Positions 31,259 through 40,483 of a DNA stretch of 64,000 nt are shown in pieces (within the stretch, counting starts at the first letter, position 1; each line of letters opens with the position of its first letter). Below the pieces are notes generated by a model. That model saw nothing but the letters and a program-made list of their open reading frames with translations, did no database searches and was not told the origin of the DNA. Source of the DNA: Flavobacterium hibisci (GTDB lineage Bacteria > Bacteroidota > Bacteroidia > Flavobacteriales > Flavobacteriaceae); the NCBI RefSeq assembly GCF_020026925.1, contig NZ_JAIQDW010000001.1, positions 62,001 through 126,000 of the forward strand. The letters are read 5' to 3'. The translations under genes and the position numbers were made by a program.

Positions 31259-32089
31259 TTATTCTACAATTTTCCTTTTTTTCACTACTGATAATTGCAG
31301 CATCTCAAAAGCGGTCTGCAATGCACTTGCAAGTGACGCTTTAGTTGTAATTCCGCTTAAATCAATTCCTAAATGCACAACAGTCTGGGCAATTTCAGGA
31401 CGAATCCCGCTTATAATACATTCTGCACCCATCAAACGTGTTGCACTTACCGTTTTTATAAGGTGTTGTGCAACAAGTGAATCTACTGCCGGAACCCCTG
31501 AAATGTCTAAAATTGCTATTGAACTTCCAGTATCTACAATTTGCTGTAAAAGACTCTCCATCACCACCTGGGTTCTGGAACTGTCTAAAGTTCCGATAAT
31601 AGGCAAAGCAACAATACCATCCCAAACTGTTATAACTGGTGTTGAGATCTCACTAATTTCATCTACCTGTCTGGCAATTACATCTTCTCTTCCTTTCATA
31701 AAGGCTTCAAAAGTCATAATCATCAAATTATCTAAAATAGAATTCAGTTTTAGATTGGCATCATAAAGTTGTGCAGGATCTTTAATTAGTTCAGAAAGAA
31801 TTTGTGAAGATGCTTGTTTAAATGATGTTAAGTATTGTGCATTTTCTCTTGGCGAGAAACCTCTTTTTCCTCTTGATGATGAAATTCCGATAATAAGATC
31901 TTCAACTTTTTCAAATTCTCTTGAATCATCAGAATTAGCAAGTGAACTTAAAAACAGAGAAGCAAATTCTTTTGATTCTTCTTCTTCCATTGCCCCGTCA
32001 TCAGATCCGCTATCAAGAAGAATTTGAGACCATATGGTTAATAATTTGTTTTCGTGCTCTTTTAAGCCTCCCAGTAAATTGTTTTGCAT
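31259..32089 (-). CDS. rsbR: RsbR-type stressosome protein (RsbRD N-domain plus STAS)
   Basis: The N-terminal part (about 1-140) is an all-helical RsbRD-type sensory domain; the C-terminal part is a STAS domain (about 155-265) with ILDISGVPAVDSLVAQHL. The phosphosite equivalent to RsbRA Thr205 appears as Ser in AVDS. I chose the start at 32089 (MQNNLLGG, 276 residues, normal RsbR size). The frame stays open to an ATG at 32167 (302 residues), but a minus-strand TATATTTG box at 32117-32124 lies inside that extension, and the extra residues are Phe/Lys/Asn-rich, unlike the family. First gene of a five-gene minus-strand operon. RsbR paralogues set the input specificity; the signal here is unknown. 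Confidence 0.88.
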   Translation of the reverse strand: MQNNLLGGLKEHENKLLTIWSQILLDSGSDDGAMEEEESKEFASLFLSSLANSDDSREFEKVEDLIIGISSSRGKRGFSPRENAQYLTSFKQASSQILSELIKDPAQLYDANLKLNSILDNLMIMTFEAFMKGREDVIARQVDEISEISTPVITVWDGIVALPIIGTLDSSRTQVVMESLLQQIVDTGSSIAILDISGVPAVDSLVAQHLIKTVSATRLMGAECIISGIRPEIAQTVVHLGIDLSGITTKASLASALQTAFEMLQLSVVKKRKIVE

Positions 32090-32116
32090 TTGCTTTAAAT
32101 TTGGATTTTTTCTAAA

Positions 32117-32124
32117 CAAATATA
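32117..32124 (-). promoter_or_regulatory. -7 box of the stressosome operon
   Basis: The complement reads TATATTTG, matching TAnnTTTG, 28 bp before the chosen rsbR start. A TTG occurs upstream, but at a shorter spacing than usual. Confidence 0.4.
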
Positions 32125-32167
32125 GTTTTTTAAATCCAATATTGAGAAAAGATTTATTAAAACCCAA

Positions 32168-32510
32168 AATATCAATTTTATTTGCATTTGGCTGTTTCTA
32201 AAATGTGGTTATATCAGTTGATGAATGCTATTGAAAAGTACTTTCGTCATGCAGGTTAAGTTTATTATTGTATTGTTTTTTTAGGATTTTAGAAATAGTT
32301 AAACCTAATTGATGTGACGGATTATAGAAGTTAATTTAAAAAGTTTTTTATATGAAAGCAGAAAAGGTGTAGAGCAGTTTCTAGTAAGAGGTTCCAGATA
32401 CCAAGGGTTAATTCTTTGAGCCAATCCCGACGGAAGAGGTATTGATGATGGTGCGGAGGAAGAATATAAAAAGAATGAGTAATAAATGAATAAATTGACA
32501 AATCATACAT
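32168..32510. other. Intergenic region upstream of rsbR
   Basis: This 343-bp region lies between the rsbR 5' end and the next minus-strand gene. Bases 32380-32460 are less AT-rich than the rest and look like decayed coding sequence, but no frame could be assigned. No convincing terminator was found. Confidence 0.3.
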
Positions 32511-33467
32511 TTATTCATCCAGTTTTGCCCTGGAAGCGATGAGCCTGAAAAGCGGTTCAAATTTTTCAATTTGTAAAGTCAGATCTTCATGTGCTGCTTC
32601 CGGTCCAATGCTTCCCTGCAGGCAGTATAATTTCTGATTCTGAACCAGCATGAATTGCAACATTCGTACCTTCATAGCGTTATTATGTCGTTCCAATGAT
32701 TCTTCGGCTTCTATCATAACCGCAGGTTTTCCGTCAATCATTACATCTTCAGTACGGAAAAGTTTAATATTGGGAGGCAGTATTGAAGCAATTGATTTTT
32801 CAGTCAGCTTAATACCATGCAGCTCTTTCGGTAAATCATATACGACGATCAGTATTTTTTCATTACCATTTCCATAATAGCTGGTAAACTGCTGTATTGT
32901 TTCAGGCATTTCGGCTTCTTCAGCAAGCCAGCTTTTTGGTATTGGAATTTTAAAAAAAGCTTTCTCAGCTTTAGGATGATTTTCAGTAGTAAAAAAATCA
33001 ACATGGCCGTCAGTAATTTCCTGATGTGGGGCGTCATGGTATTTAAATGATAATATTCCTTTTGACAATGTATCATTATTGATAATATGCTTAGATCTTT
33101 CTTTTACTTCTAAAAGAAAATCATGTGCATATTTTTCTTTTTCAATTTTGTTTGGGAGTTCGTTATTTAGAATAGAATCTAAATAATGGTGTAAGGAGTT
33201 GTACTGTTGATAATCAAGTTCTTCTTTTAAAAATTGCTTGATATTCTTTTCAGTACGTCCAAAAATGCTTTTTAATTTTTCTTCAGTATCAGTGACATTT
33301 GGCTGAAGCTTAGGAAACTGGTCTGCAATTTTTTGAAGAGCTGCATTTTGTCCCTTTAGAAAAGCGTATGTTTCAATGGCAAACGAAACTTTTGGATCAT
33401 ATTTCTCACTCTGTGAAAAACAAAATGCAGGAAACAATAAACACAAAAGCAATACGATACGTGGCAT
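32511..33467 (-). CDS. Exported protein of unknown function
   Basis: The 318-residue protein has a clear signal peptide (about 1-19, LLLCLLFPAFCFSQ) ending just before SEKYDP. The first half is predicted helical and charged (LKSIFGRTEKNIKQFLKEELDYQQYNS); the second half looks alpha/beta, with ILIVVYDLPKEL and KPAVMIEAEESLERHNN, and may be a lipocalin- or cystatin-like fold. I do not recognise a named family. It lies alone on the minus strand between the rsb operon and PUL2, with no evident functional link to either. Coding potential is good: long ORF, signal peptide, Flavobacterium-like codon use. Confidence 0.75.
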   Translation of the reverse strand: MPRIVLLLCLLFPAFCFSQSEKYDPKVSFAIETYAFLKGQNAALQKIADQFPKLQPNVTDTEEKLKSIFGRTEKNIKQFLKEELDYQQYNSLHHYLDSILNNELPNKIEKEKYAHDFLLEVKERSKHIINNDTLSKGILSFKYHDAPHQEITDGHVDFFTTENHPKAEKAFFKIPIPKSWLAEEAEMPETIQQFTSYYGNGNEKILIVVYDLPKELHGIKLTEKSIASILPPNIKLFRTEDVMIDGKPAVMIEAEESLERHNNAMKVRMLQFMLVQNQKLYCLQGSIGPEAAHEDLTLQIEKFEPLFRLIASRAKLDE

Positions 33468-33754
33468 GGAGTCATTTTTTAGGGAGTGATAAATTTGTTA
33501 AAATCGAATTACAGTTTTTTATATAATCCTCTAATTATGTTATATAATTGCTATTCTTTTTACTAAACTAAAAAAATATAAATATTCTATATTATATTAA
33601 ATATTATCATTTTTTTATGATACTATTTTGATAAATATTTAATTGTATTAATTATTTTTTTATGTTAATATATTTTTATAAACTAAATTTAATATACAAA
33701 ATGTTATATATTTTTTAATTTTTTTAGATTATAATATGTAATTATTTACAAAAA

Positions 33755-33808
33755 TACCCCTTATTTTTTTCCAATTTACCCCCCTTGATATTTCTTTTTT
33801 TACATTTA
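33755..33808 (+). promoter_or_regulatory. Putative direct-repeat operator and -7-like box before PUL2 susC
   Basis: TACCCCTT starts at 33755 and TACCCCCCTT at 33777: C-rich half-sites offset by 22 bp as in PUL1. TACATTTA (33801-33808) is one base off TAnnTTTG, but its spacing to the second half-site (24 bp) is shorter than in PUL1 (28-29 bp). The rest of 33468-34003 is extremely AT-rich without genes. The resemblance to the PUL1 sites suggests a related HTCS/AraC-type activator. Confidence 0.4.
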
Positions 33809-34003
33809 TTTTACAAATGTAAAAAACACACTTATATCTATTGTCTTCAAATTAAATAAAGAATTATAAAAATATGCTTACTTTTTTCAGTACTGCAAAT
33901 TCTTATTATTTGGTAAAAAACAAACACACTTATAAATAACCTTTAAAATAAATAAGAATGAAATAAACTTTTTAAAATTTACTAACCTTTAACCAAAACC
34001 AAA

Positions 34004-37000
34004 ATGAAAAAAAACTATTTGATTCAGTCTCTTATGATCAGGATTGAATTTCTAATGGCTATAATGATAGTCTTCAGTACTAATGCTAGTTATGGGGTAA
34101 ATCCTCGGTATTATTCATTATCAGTTAAAAACACACTACAACACCAGCGATTAATTACCGGAAAAGTTATTTCCGGGGACGAAGGGATGGCAGTCCCAGG
34201 TGCCAATGTGATACTAAAAGGAACCCGAAAATCTGTAATTACGGATATGGATGGAAATTACTCAATAGAAGTGGATTCTGATGAAGCCATATTAGTATTC
34301 TCCTTTATAGGCTACAATACTCAGGAAATTAAAGTAGGTAATAGTAGTATTATAAATGTAAAATTAATTCCCACTGATAATAGTCTCAAGGAAGTTGTTA
34401 TTGTGGGATTCGGAACTCAAAAGAAAGGAAGTATGGTGAGTTCTATTACCACAATTAAACCAAAAGAGCTTAAAGGACCTACCAGTAACTTAACTACTAT
34501 GTTAGCAGGAAGGGTTTCTGGTTTAATAGCTTATCAGCGTAGTGGTGAACCAGGAAATGATAATGCCAATTTTTTTATTCGTGGTTTAGGTTCTTTCGGA
34601 TCCGGAGCTTCTAACCCATTAATTTTGGTTGATGGAATTGAGTCTACCACAAATGATTTGGCTCGTTTGCAACCCGATGATATAGACAGTTTTTCGGTAT
34701 TGAAAGATGCAGCAGCAGCAGCAGTTTATGGAGCACGGGGGGCTAATGGAGTTGTACTGGTTACTACAAAAATGGGTAAAAATGGTGTTACAAAATTTAA
34801 TTTTAGGGTAGAATCAAGGGTGTCTTCTAATACCAAAAATTTCGATTTTGCAGACAATATTACTTACATGAATTTAGCTAATGAGGCTGTGAGGACACGT
34901 AATCCGGAACGAGGTGATGTTTACAACCAAAATAAAATTGCAAGAACTGCTGCCGGCGATGATCCTTATTTATATCCAAGTAACAACTGGATTGATGAAT
35001 TAATTAAACCTTATACCATTAACCAGGGATATAATCTGAATATTAGCGGGGGTGGAGAAAAAGCAAGGTATTATGTTGCAGGTACCTATAATGTAGATAA
35101 TGGAGTTTTGAATGTCGATGGTATTAATGATTTTAATAGTAATATTAAATTAAGAAACTATTCTATGAGGTCAAATGTCGATATGTCATTAACGCCAACA
35201 ACAAAAGCAATTATTCGATTTTATGGGCAGTTTGATGATTATAATGGACCTATAGGTGGCGTTGATAAAAGAGGAAATAAAACTTCTGGAGGGGCACATA
35301 TTTTTAATCTTACTATGTGGTCAAATCCGGTCGCATTTGCAAAAGTATATCCATCTAGTTATTCGCCGTATGTTGAGCATCCTCTGTTTGGTGGTGCTTT
35401 GACAGGTGGGACTACGGGTTCGATTTTAGTTAATCCTTATGCACAAATGGTTAAAGGATATCAGGTGTCTAAAGCTTCAACGATTCAAACTCAGCTTGAG
35501 TTGCAGCAAGATTTAAAAGCCATAACACCAGGGCTTAATGTTAATGCAATGGCGTATATTAGAAGATATTCTTATTTTGATGTTGCCAGACAATATAGTC
35601 CATTTTATTACATGTCCTATATAAGTCCGGAAACAGGCGAACTTCAATTGCAGGTATTGAATGATGGTGGGAAAAGTTCTGTACCACCTACAGGAACAGA
35701 ATATTTAGATTATGCACAGGGAACTAAATTATTAGATTCTCGTATTTATCTTCAGGGGACAATTAATTATAATAGGACTTTTAACGATAAACATGCCGTG
35801 ACAGGTATGATAACAAGTCTGATGTCTAGTTATGAGAAAGGAAATGAAGGTTCATTAGAGGGTTCTTTACCATCAAGAAATCTTGGAATTTCCGGTAGGT
35901 TTACTTACGGATTTGATAACAGATATCTTGCTGAATTTAATTTTGGATACAATGGTTCTGAACGATTTGCAAAAGGACATCGTTATGGTTTTTTTCCTTC
36001 GATAGGTTTAGCTTATAATATTTCGAATGAAAAATTTTGGGAGCCAATTAAGGACATAGTAACTAATTTTAAAATACGTTCTACTTATGGTTTGGTAGGG
36101 AATGACCAGATTGGTGATGTTAATCAGCGTTTCTTTTACTTATCTGATGTGAGAATAGGAGATGATCGTTATGGAGCCGCTTTTGGGCAGCAATATAATT
36201 ATTTTCAGCCAGGAGTCTATGTTGCCCGTTATGCAAATGAAAATATTGGATGGGAAGAATCTACACAAATTAATTTAGGTTTAGACCTGCAATTTTTTAA
36301 CTCTTTAAATTTTATTGTAGATGTTTACAAACAGCACCGTACTAATATTCTTCAGGCAAGAAGTAATATTGGTTCGACAATGGGGCTTACCGCAGTGCCT
36401 GTAACTAATTTTGGAGAAATTGAAAGCAAAGGTCTTGATCTGGCTGTTACTTTTAATAAACAATTGAATCAGGATTGGTACACAGAATTACGAGGAAATT
36501 TTACGTTTGCAACAAACAAAATCTTAGTATTCGATGAGATTAACTTTCCTGCTAATATGAGATATCGCTCAAGAGTAGGCCAGAATTTTGATCAGAGATA
36601 CGGTTATATTGCCGAACGCTTATTTGTAGATCAAAATGAGGTTGATAATTCACCAAAACAATTTGGAGATTATACAGGAGGGGATATTAAATATCGTGAT
36701 GTTAATGGTGATGGAGAAATTACGCCAAGCGATATGGTTCCTTTAGGTTACCCTACATCACCAGAAATTGTTTATGGTTTTGGAGGTACAGTTGGCTACA
36801 AAAAATTTGATCTTAGTATTTTCTTTCAAGGGGTGGCCCGTACCTCTTTTTTTATAGACTCAGAAAATATTGCTCCGTTTGTATTAGACGGTTCGTATCA
36901 GAATAATTTATTAGATGTAGTTGCAAAAGATCATTGGTCTGAAGATAATAGAAACTTATATGCTTTCTGGCCAAGACTGAGTGATAAACTTGTAGAGAAT

Positions 37001-37249
37001 AATAATCAGACATCAACCTGGTGGATGCGTGATGGTTCATTTTTAAGATTAAAGTCTGTAGAAATCGGTTATAATGCCCCTAAAAGCTTTAATACCAAAC
37101 TTGGTTTGCAAGACCTGAGGGTTTACATTAACGGAAGCAATCTTGCCGTTTGGAGCGCTTTCAAGATGTGGGATCCTGAAATGGGCGGAAATGGTTTAGG
37201 ATACCCAATTCAGTCGGTTTACAATATAGGTCTTAAGGTTAATTTTTAA
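34004..37249 (+). CDS. SusC/RagA-family TonB-dependent transporter (PUL2)
   Basis: The 1081-residue protein has a signal peptide (about 1-31, ending NASYG). A carboxypeptidase-regulatory-like domain (about 50-125; GKVISGDEGMAVPGANVILKGT) is followed by TonB-box-like KEVVIVGFG (about 128-136), a plug with LILVDGIES and FSVLKDAAAAAVYGARGANGVV, and a barrel with a calcium-binding-like DVNGDGEITPSD loop, ending YNIGLKVNF. It imports an unidentified oligosaccharide with the SusD encoded 12 bp downstream. First gene of a four-gene operon closed by the terminator at 41718. Confidence 0.96.
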   Translation: MKKNYLIQSLMIRIEFLMAIMIVFSTNASYGVNPRYYSLSVKNTLQHQRLITGKVISGDEGMAVPGANVILKGTRKSVITDMDGNYSIEVDSDEAILVFSFIGYNTQEIKVGNSSIINVKLIPTDNSLKEVVIVGFGTQKKGSMVSSITTIKPKELKGPTSNLTTMLAGRVSGLIAYQRSGEPGNDNANFFIRGLGSFGSGASNPLILVDGIESTTNDLARLQPDDIDSFSVLKDAAAAAVYGARGANGVVLVTTKMGKNGVTKFNFRVESRVSSNTKNFDFADNITYMNLANEAVRTRNPERGDVYNQNKIARTAAGDDPYLYPSNNWIDELIKPYTINQGYNLNISGGGEKARYYVAGTYNVDNGVLNVDGINDFNSNIKLRNYSMRSNVDMSLTPTTKAIIRFYGQFDDYNGPIGGVDKRGNKTSGGAHIFNLTMWSNPVAFAKVYPSSYSPYVEHPLFGGALTGGTTGSILVNPYAQMVKGYQVSKASTIQTQLELQQDLKAITPGLNVNAMAYIRRYSYFDVARQYSPFYYMSYISPETGELQLQVLNDGGKSSVPPTGTEYLDYAQGTKLLDSRIYLQGTINYNRTFNDKHAVTGMITSLMSSYEKGNEGSLEGSLPSRNLGISGRFTYGFDNRYLAEFNFGYNGSERFAKGHRYGFFPSIGLAYNISNEKFWEPIKDIVTNFKIRSTYGLVGNDQIGDVNQRFFYLSDVRIGDDRYGAAFGQQYNYFQPGVYVARYANENIGWEESTQINLGLDLQFFNSLNFIVDVYKQHRTNILQARSNIGSTMGLTAVPVTNFGEIESKGLDLAVTFNKQLNQDWYTELRGNFTFATNKILVFDEINFPANMRYRSRVGQNFDQRYGYIAERLFVDQNEVDNSPKQFGDYTGGDIKYRDVNGDGEITPSDMVPLGYPTSPEIVYGFGGTVGYKKFDLSIFFQGVARTSFFIDSENIAPFVLDGSYQNNLLDVVAKDHWSEDNRNLYAFWPRLSDKLVENNNQTSTWWMRDGSFLRLKSVEIGYNAPKSFNTKLGLQDLRVYINGSNLAVWSAFKMWDPEMGGNGLGYPIQSVYNIGLKVNF

Positions 37250-37261
37250 AAAAATAGAATC

Positions 37262-39232
37262 ATGAAAATTAAAAATATAATTTCAGTAAAAATAAGCCTC
37301 CAGAAATTGCAAAAGTTTTACGGAATACTAGTAATAGTTTGTTTAGGAGGTTTGCAATCATGTGAGAAAGATTTTCTGGAAGTAGTTCCGGATAATGTAA
37401 CCACATTAGAAAATGCTTTTAAATTAAGAAATGAAGCTCAAAAATATTTATTTACCTGTTATTCGTATATTCCTAAAAATGGAGATGGGATCTATAATAT
37501 AGGAATGCTGGCAGGAGACGAAACATGGGTGGCACCAAATCGTGCAGCTATAACAAGTTATGCTTTTAATATTGCAACCGGTACGCAAAGAAAAGCAAGT
37601 CCGTATATGAATGCCTGGGAAGGATATTATCAGGGAGCAGGACCTGGAGATCTTTATCCGCTTTTTGATGGAATCAGACACTGTAATGTTTTTCTCGAAA
37701 ATGTAGAAAACAGAAGCAAAGTCGCAGATTTATCTGAGGCAGAACGTTTAAGATGGATAGGCGAAGTCAAGTTTTTAAAAGCATATTATCATTATTATCT
37801 AATGCGAATGTATGGGCCAATTCCGGTGATTCGTATTAGTTTGCCTATCGATGCCTCTGTAGAACAAATACAGGTAGAAAGAGAGCCTATTGATACAACA
37901 GTTGATTATTTGGTAAGCTTATTAGACGAGGCTGCCATAGCACTGCCTACCCAAATTGCAGATACGCAAAATGAACTAGGAAGAATTACTAAGCCAGTAG
38001 TTTTAGGAATTAAAGCAGAATTACTGCTTATGGCTGCAAGTCCCTTATTTAATGGAAATTCTGATATGGCAGGGTTTAACACAAAAAACGGGACACCATT
38101 GTTTAATACAACTTATGATGAAAATAAATGGAAAAAAGCAGCAAATGCAGCTAAAGAAGCTATAGTAGCCGCAGAAAGTGGAGGTCATAAAATTTTCTAT
38201 AAAAACGATATTGCATTTACTATTTCGCAGACTGCTAAAACCAAGCTTGATATAACACAGGCAGTAACAGAACCCTGGAATGATGAGGTTATCTGGGCAA
38301 ATCCTAATAGCCGTACTTACGAGCTACAGCGACTATGTATGATGCCTCTGGACAATACTATTGCTCATACCCGCGCCAGAAAGGTGCTTTCGCCTACAAT
38401 TGAATCTGCTTCTAATTTTTATACTAAAAACGGAGTACCTATAGAAGAGGATAAAACTTTAACATTTGGAGATATTACCGAGATAAAAGAAGCTACTGCA
38501 GCAGATAAATTCGATATTAAAGAAGGGTACCGTACTTCAATTTTAAATTTTAACAGAGAACCTCGTTTTTATGCTGATTTAGGTTTTGACGGAGCTATTT
38601 TCTATAAATATGACAGTGGTTCTGATGAAACTAAATATTATATCAAAGCAAAATACCAGGATTATGCAGGAAGTGCAGATGCCTTTGATTTTAATATTAC
38701 AGGTTACTACATAAAAAAACTGGTGAATTGGGAACAACATTTTGGAAACGGAAGTTTATATAAAGAATATGCCTGGCCGGAACTGCGTTTGGCTGACTTA
38801 TATTTAATGTATGCAGAAGCTCTCAATGAAGCGGATGGAATAGCAGCTTCAGGTGAAGTACTGCAATATCTGGATATCATACGTAAACGTGCAGGATTAA
38901 AAGGTGTCGTAGAATCCTGGACTAATTTTTCAACAAATCCAGGAAAATATACTACTAAGGAAGGCATGCGTGAAATTATCCACAGAGAACGCAGTATCGA
39001 AATGGCTTATGAAGGGAAGAATTACTGGGATATCAGAAGATGGAAAAAAGCAAATCAGGAATTTAATGAACCTGTAAAAGGCTGGAATGTTTTTGGTGTA
39101 ACAGAAGGAGCCTATTATCAGGTAAGAACTTTAAATCAACAGCGGTTTGTGGCTCCCAGAGACTATTTTTGGCCAATTGATGAAACAACAATTATTCAAA
39201 ATCCAAATCTGATACAAAATCCAGGTTGGTAA
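37262..39232 (+). CDS. SusD/RagB-family surface lipoprotein (PUL2)
   Basis: The 656-residue lipoprotein has a signal with an unusually long n-region and lipobox LQSC (Cys34) followed by EKDFLEVVPD, typical of SusD. N-terminal helical repeats contain GEVKFLKAYYHYYLMRMYGPIPV; the C-terminal domain contains ELRLADLYLMYAEALNEADG and REIIHRERSIEMAYEGKNYWDIRRWK. It ends FWPIDETTIIQNPNLIQNPGW, like many SusD proteins. It pairs with the SusC encoded upstream. Confidence 0.95.
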   Translation: MKIKNIISVKISLQKLQKFYGILVIVCLGGLQSCEKDFLEVVPDNVTTLENAFKLRNEAQKYLFTCYSYIPKNGDGIYNIGMLAGDETWVAPNRAAITSYAFNIATGTQRKASPYMNAWEGYYQGAGPGDLYPLFDGIRHCNVFLENVENRSKVADLSEAERLRWIGEVKFLKAYYHYYLMRMYGPIPVIRISLPIDASVEQIQVEREPIDTTVDYLVSLLDEAAIALPTQIADTQNELGRITKPVVLGIKAELLLMAASPLFNGNSDMAGFNTKNGTPLFNTTYDENKWKKAANAAKEAIVAAESGGHKIFYKNDIAFTISQTAKTKLDITQAVTEPWNDEVIWANPNSRTYELQRLCMMPLDNTIAHTRARKVLSPTIESASNFYTKNGVPIEEDKTLTFGDITEIKEATAADKFDIKEGYRTSILNFNREPRFYADLGFDGAIFYKYDSGSDETKYYIKAKYQDYAGSADAFDFNITGYYIKKLVNWEQHFGNGSLYKEYAWPELRLADLYLMYAEALNEADGIAASGEVLQYLDIIRKRAGLKGVVESWTNFSTNPGKYTTKEGMREIIHRERSIEMAYEGKNYWDIRRWKKANQEFNEPVKGWNVFGVTEGAYYQVRTLNQQRFVAPRDYFWPIDETTIIQNPNLIQNPGW

Positions 39233-39252
39233 AAACATAAAAAATAATAATT

Positions 39253-40467
39253 ATGAAACGAATTATAAAATCATTCACAAGAATATTTGTAATGTCATTA
39301 ATTCTGGCTATTGTATCCTGTAATGATAATCAGGAGCCGGAACCTTTGGAAAGCAATTCAAATGGACCTGCTGTAGTGACCAATGTTATAGTGCAGAATT
39401 TACAGGGAAAAGCGAGACTAACATATACATTGCCTTCGGATGATGACCTGTTGTATGTTGTTGCGAGATACAAATTAGAAAATGGCAGGCCTATGGAAGT
39501 TAAATCTTCTTATTATTCTAATTCTATGCTTTTAGAAGGTTTTGCCGGACAGTCTACAACTGAGGTTAAAATTTATGCGGTTAATAAAAGCGAAACAGAA
39601 TCTAAACCCGTTACGGTTACCGTTGCACCTTCGAAAGCACCAATCTTTGATATTTTTGATTCTTTAAATGTTAAGCCGGACTTTGGAGGTATTCGCATTA
39701 CTGCTGATAATACAACAAAGGAAGAAATAGGTATTTTAGTGATGCAAAAAGATCTTAAAGGCGACTGGGTACCATTGCCTACAAGTATCTATACTTCGGT
39801 AGATCATATCGGACGAAGTTTGAGAGGTATGGAACCTGTCAAACAAGATTTTGCTATAGTTGTAAGGGATAAATGGCTCAATTATACAGATACTTTATTT
39901 ACTAATATTGAACCGCTTTTTGAAGTTATGATGCCAAAATCGGCTTTTGTGACCCTGCATCTTAATAATGACACCAAAACAATTGATAATGCTTACCCGG
40001 TTACCAATTTGTGGGATGGACAATTTTTAGAATACTGGGGCTCTTATTTTACCGACAGAACGGTAGATGTGGGCAATCATTTAGTGACTTTTGATATTGG
40101 AAAGATGACTAAGTTAAGCCGTATAAGAATGTGGAATTTCTCAGAACCTATTGGAGGCCAAAGGATGTATTATTATTTGGGAGCTGTTAAAAAGTTTAGA
40201 ATATGGGGAAGTAATACTTTAAACGACGGTACTCTGAACAGTAATTGGACGTTGATGGGAGAGTATGAAATCAAGAAACCTTCCGGCTTGCCTTATGGAC
40301 AGGAAAATAACGATGACCTTTTAGCAGCAAGAGATGGTGCCGATTATGAAATTGCTTTAGAAAAACCTGCTGTCCGATACCTTAGAATTGAATGTTTAGA
40401 AAACTGGGTAGGAGGTAAATTTATGGCTATTTCGGAAGTTCAGGTATATGGTAATCCTAATTTTTAA
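39253..40467 (+). CDS. Surface lipoprotein with DUF4959/DUF5126 and DUF5000 (F5/8C-like) domains
   Basis: The 404-residue protein has a lipoprotein signal (lipobox AIVSC, Cys23). The N-terminal FN3-like DUF4959 (about 35-125) and middle DUF5126-like domain (about 130-225) lead to a C-terminal discoidin-like DUF5000 (about 245-404; NLWDGQFLEYWGSYFTDR, TFDIGKMTKLSRIRMWNF, VRYLRIECLENW). Such proteins follow SusD in many Bacteroidota loci and are thought to act as additional surface glycan-binding proteins. It is 20 bp after susD and 16 bp before the next lipoprotein gene. Domain names come from memory of motifs. Confidence 0.82.
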   Translation: MKRIIKSFTRIFVMSLILAIVSCNDNQEPEPLESNSNGPAVVTNVIVQNLQGKARLTYTLPSDDDLLYVVARYKLENGRPMEVKSSYYSNSMLLEGFAGQSTTEVKIYAVNKSETESKPVTVTVAPSKAPIFDIFDSLNVKPDFGGIRITADNTTKEEIGILVMQKDLKGDWVPLPTSIYTSVDHIGRSLRGMEPVKQDFAIVVRDKWLNYTDTLFTNIEPLFEVMMPKSAFVTLHLNNDTKTIDNAYPVTNLWDGQFLEYWGSYFTDRTVDVGNHLVTFDIGKMTKLSRIRMWNFSEPIGGQRMYYYLGAVKKFRIWGSNTLNDGTLNSNWTLMGEYEIKKPSGLPYGQENNDDLLAARDGADYEIALEKPAVRYLRIECLENWVGGKFMAISEVQVYGNPNF

Positions 40468-40483
40468 TCCTAAAACAAAAACA

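Noticed and set aside
31259..32167. Longer RsbR reading starting at 32167
   Set aside because: The 26 extra residues do not match the family, and a -7 box lies within them; 32089 gives the usual size.
32380..32460. Pseudogene remnant upstream of rsbR
   Set aside because: Base composition hints at old coding DNA, but no frame or homology could be supported.
27809..33467. Sigma-B operon
   Set aside because: No sigma factor, RsbV or RsbW gene was found in or next to the rsb genes.
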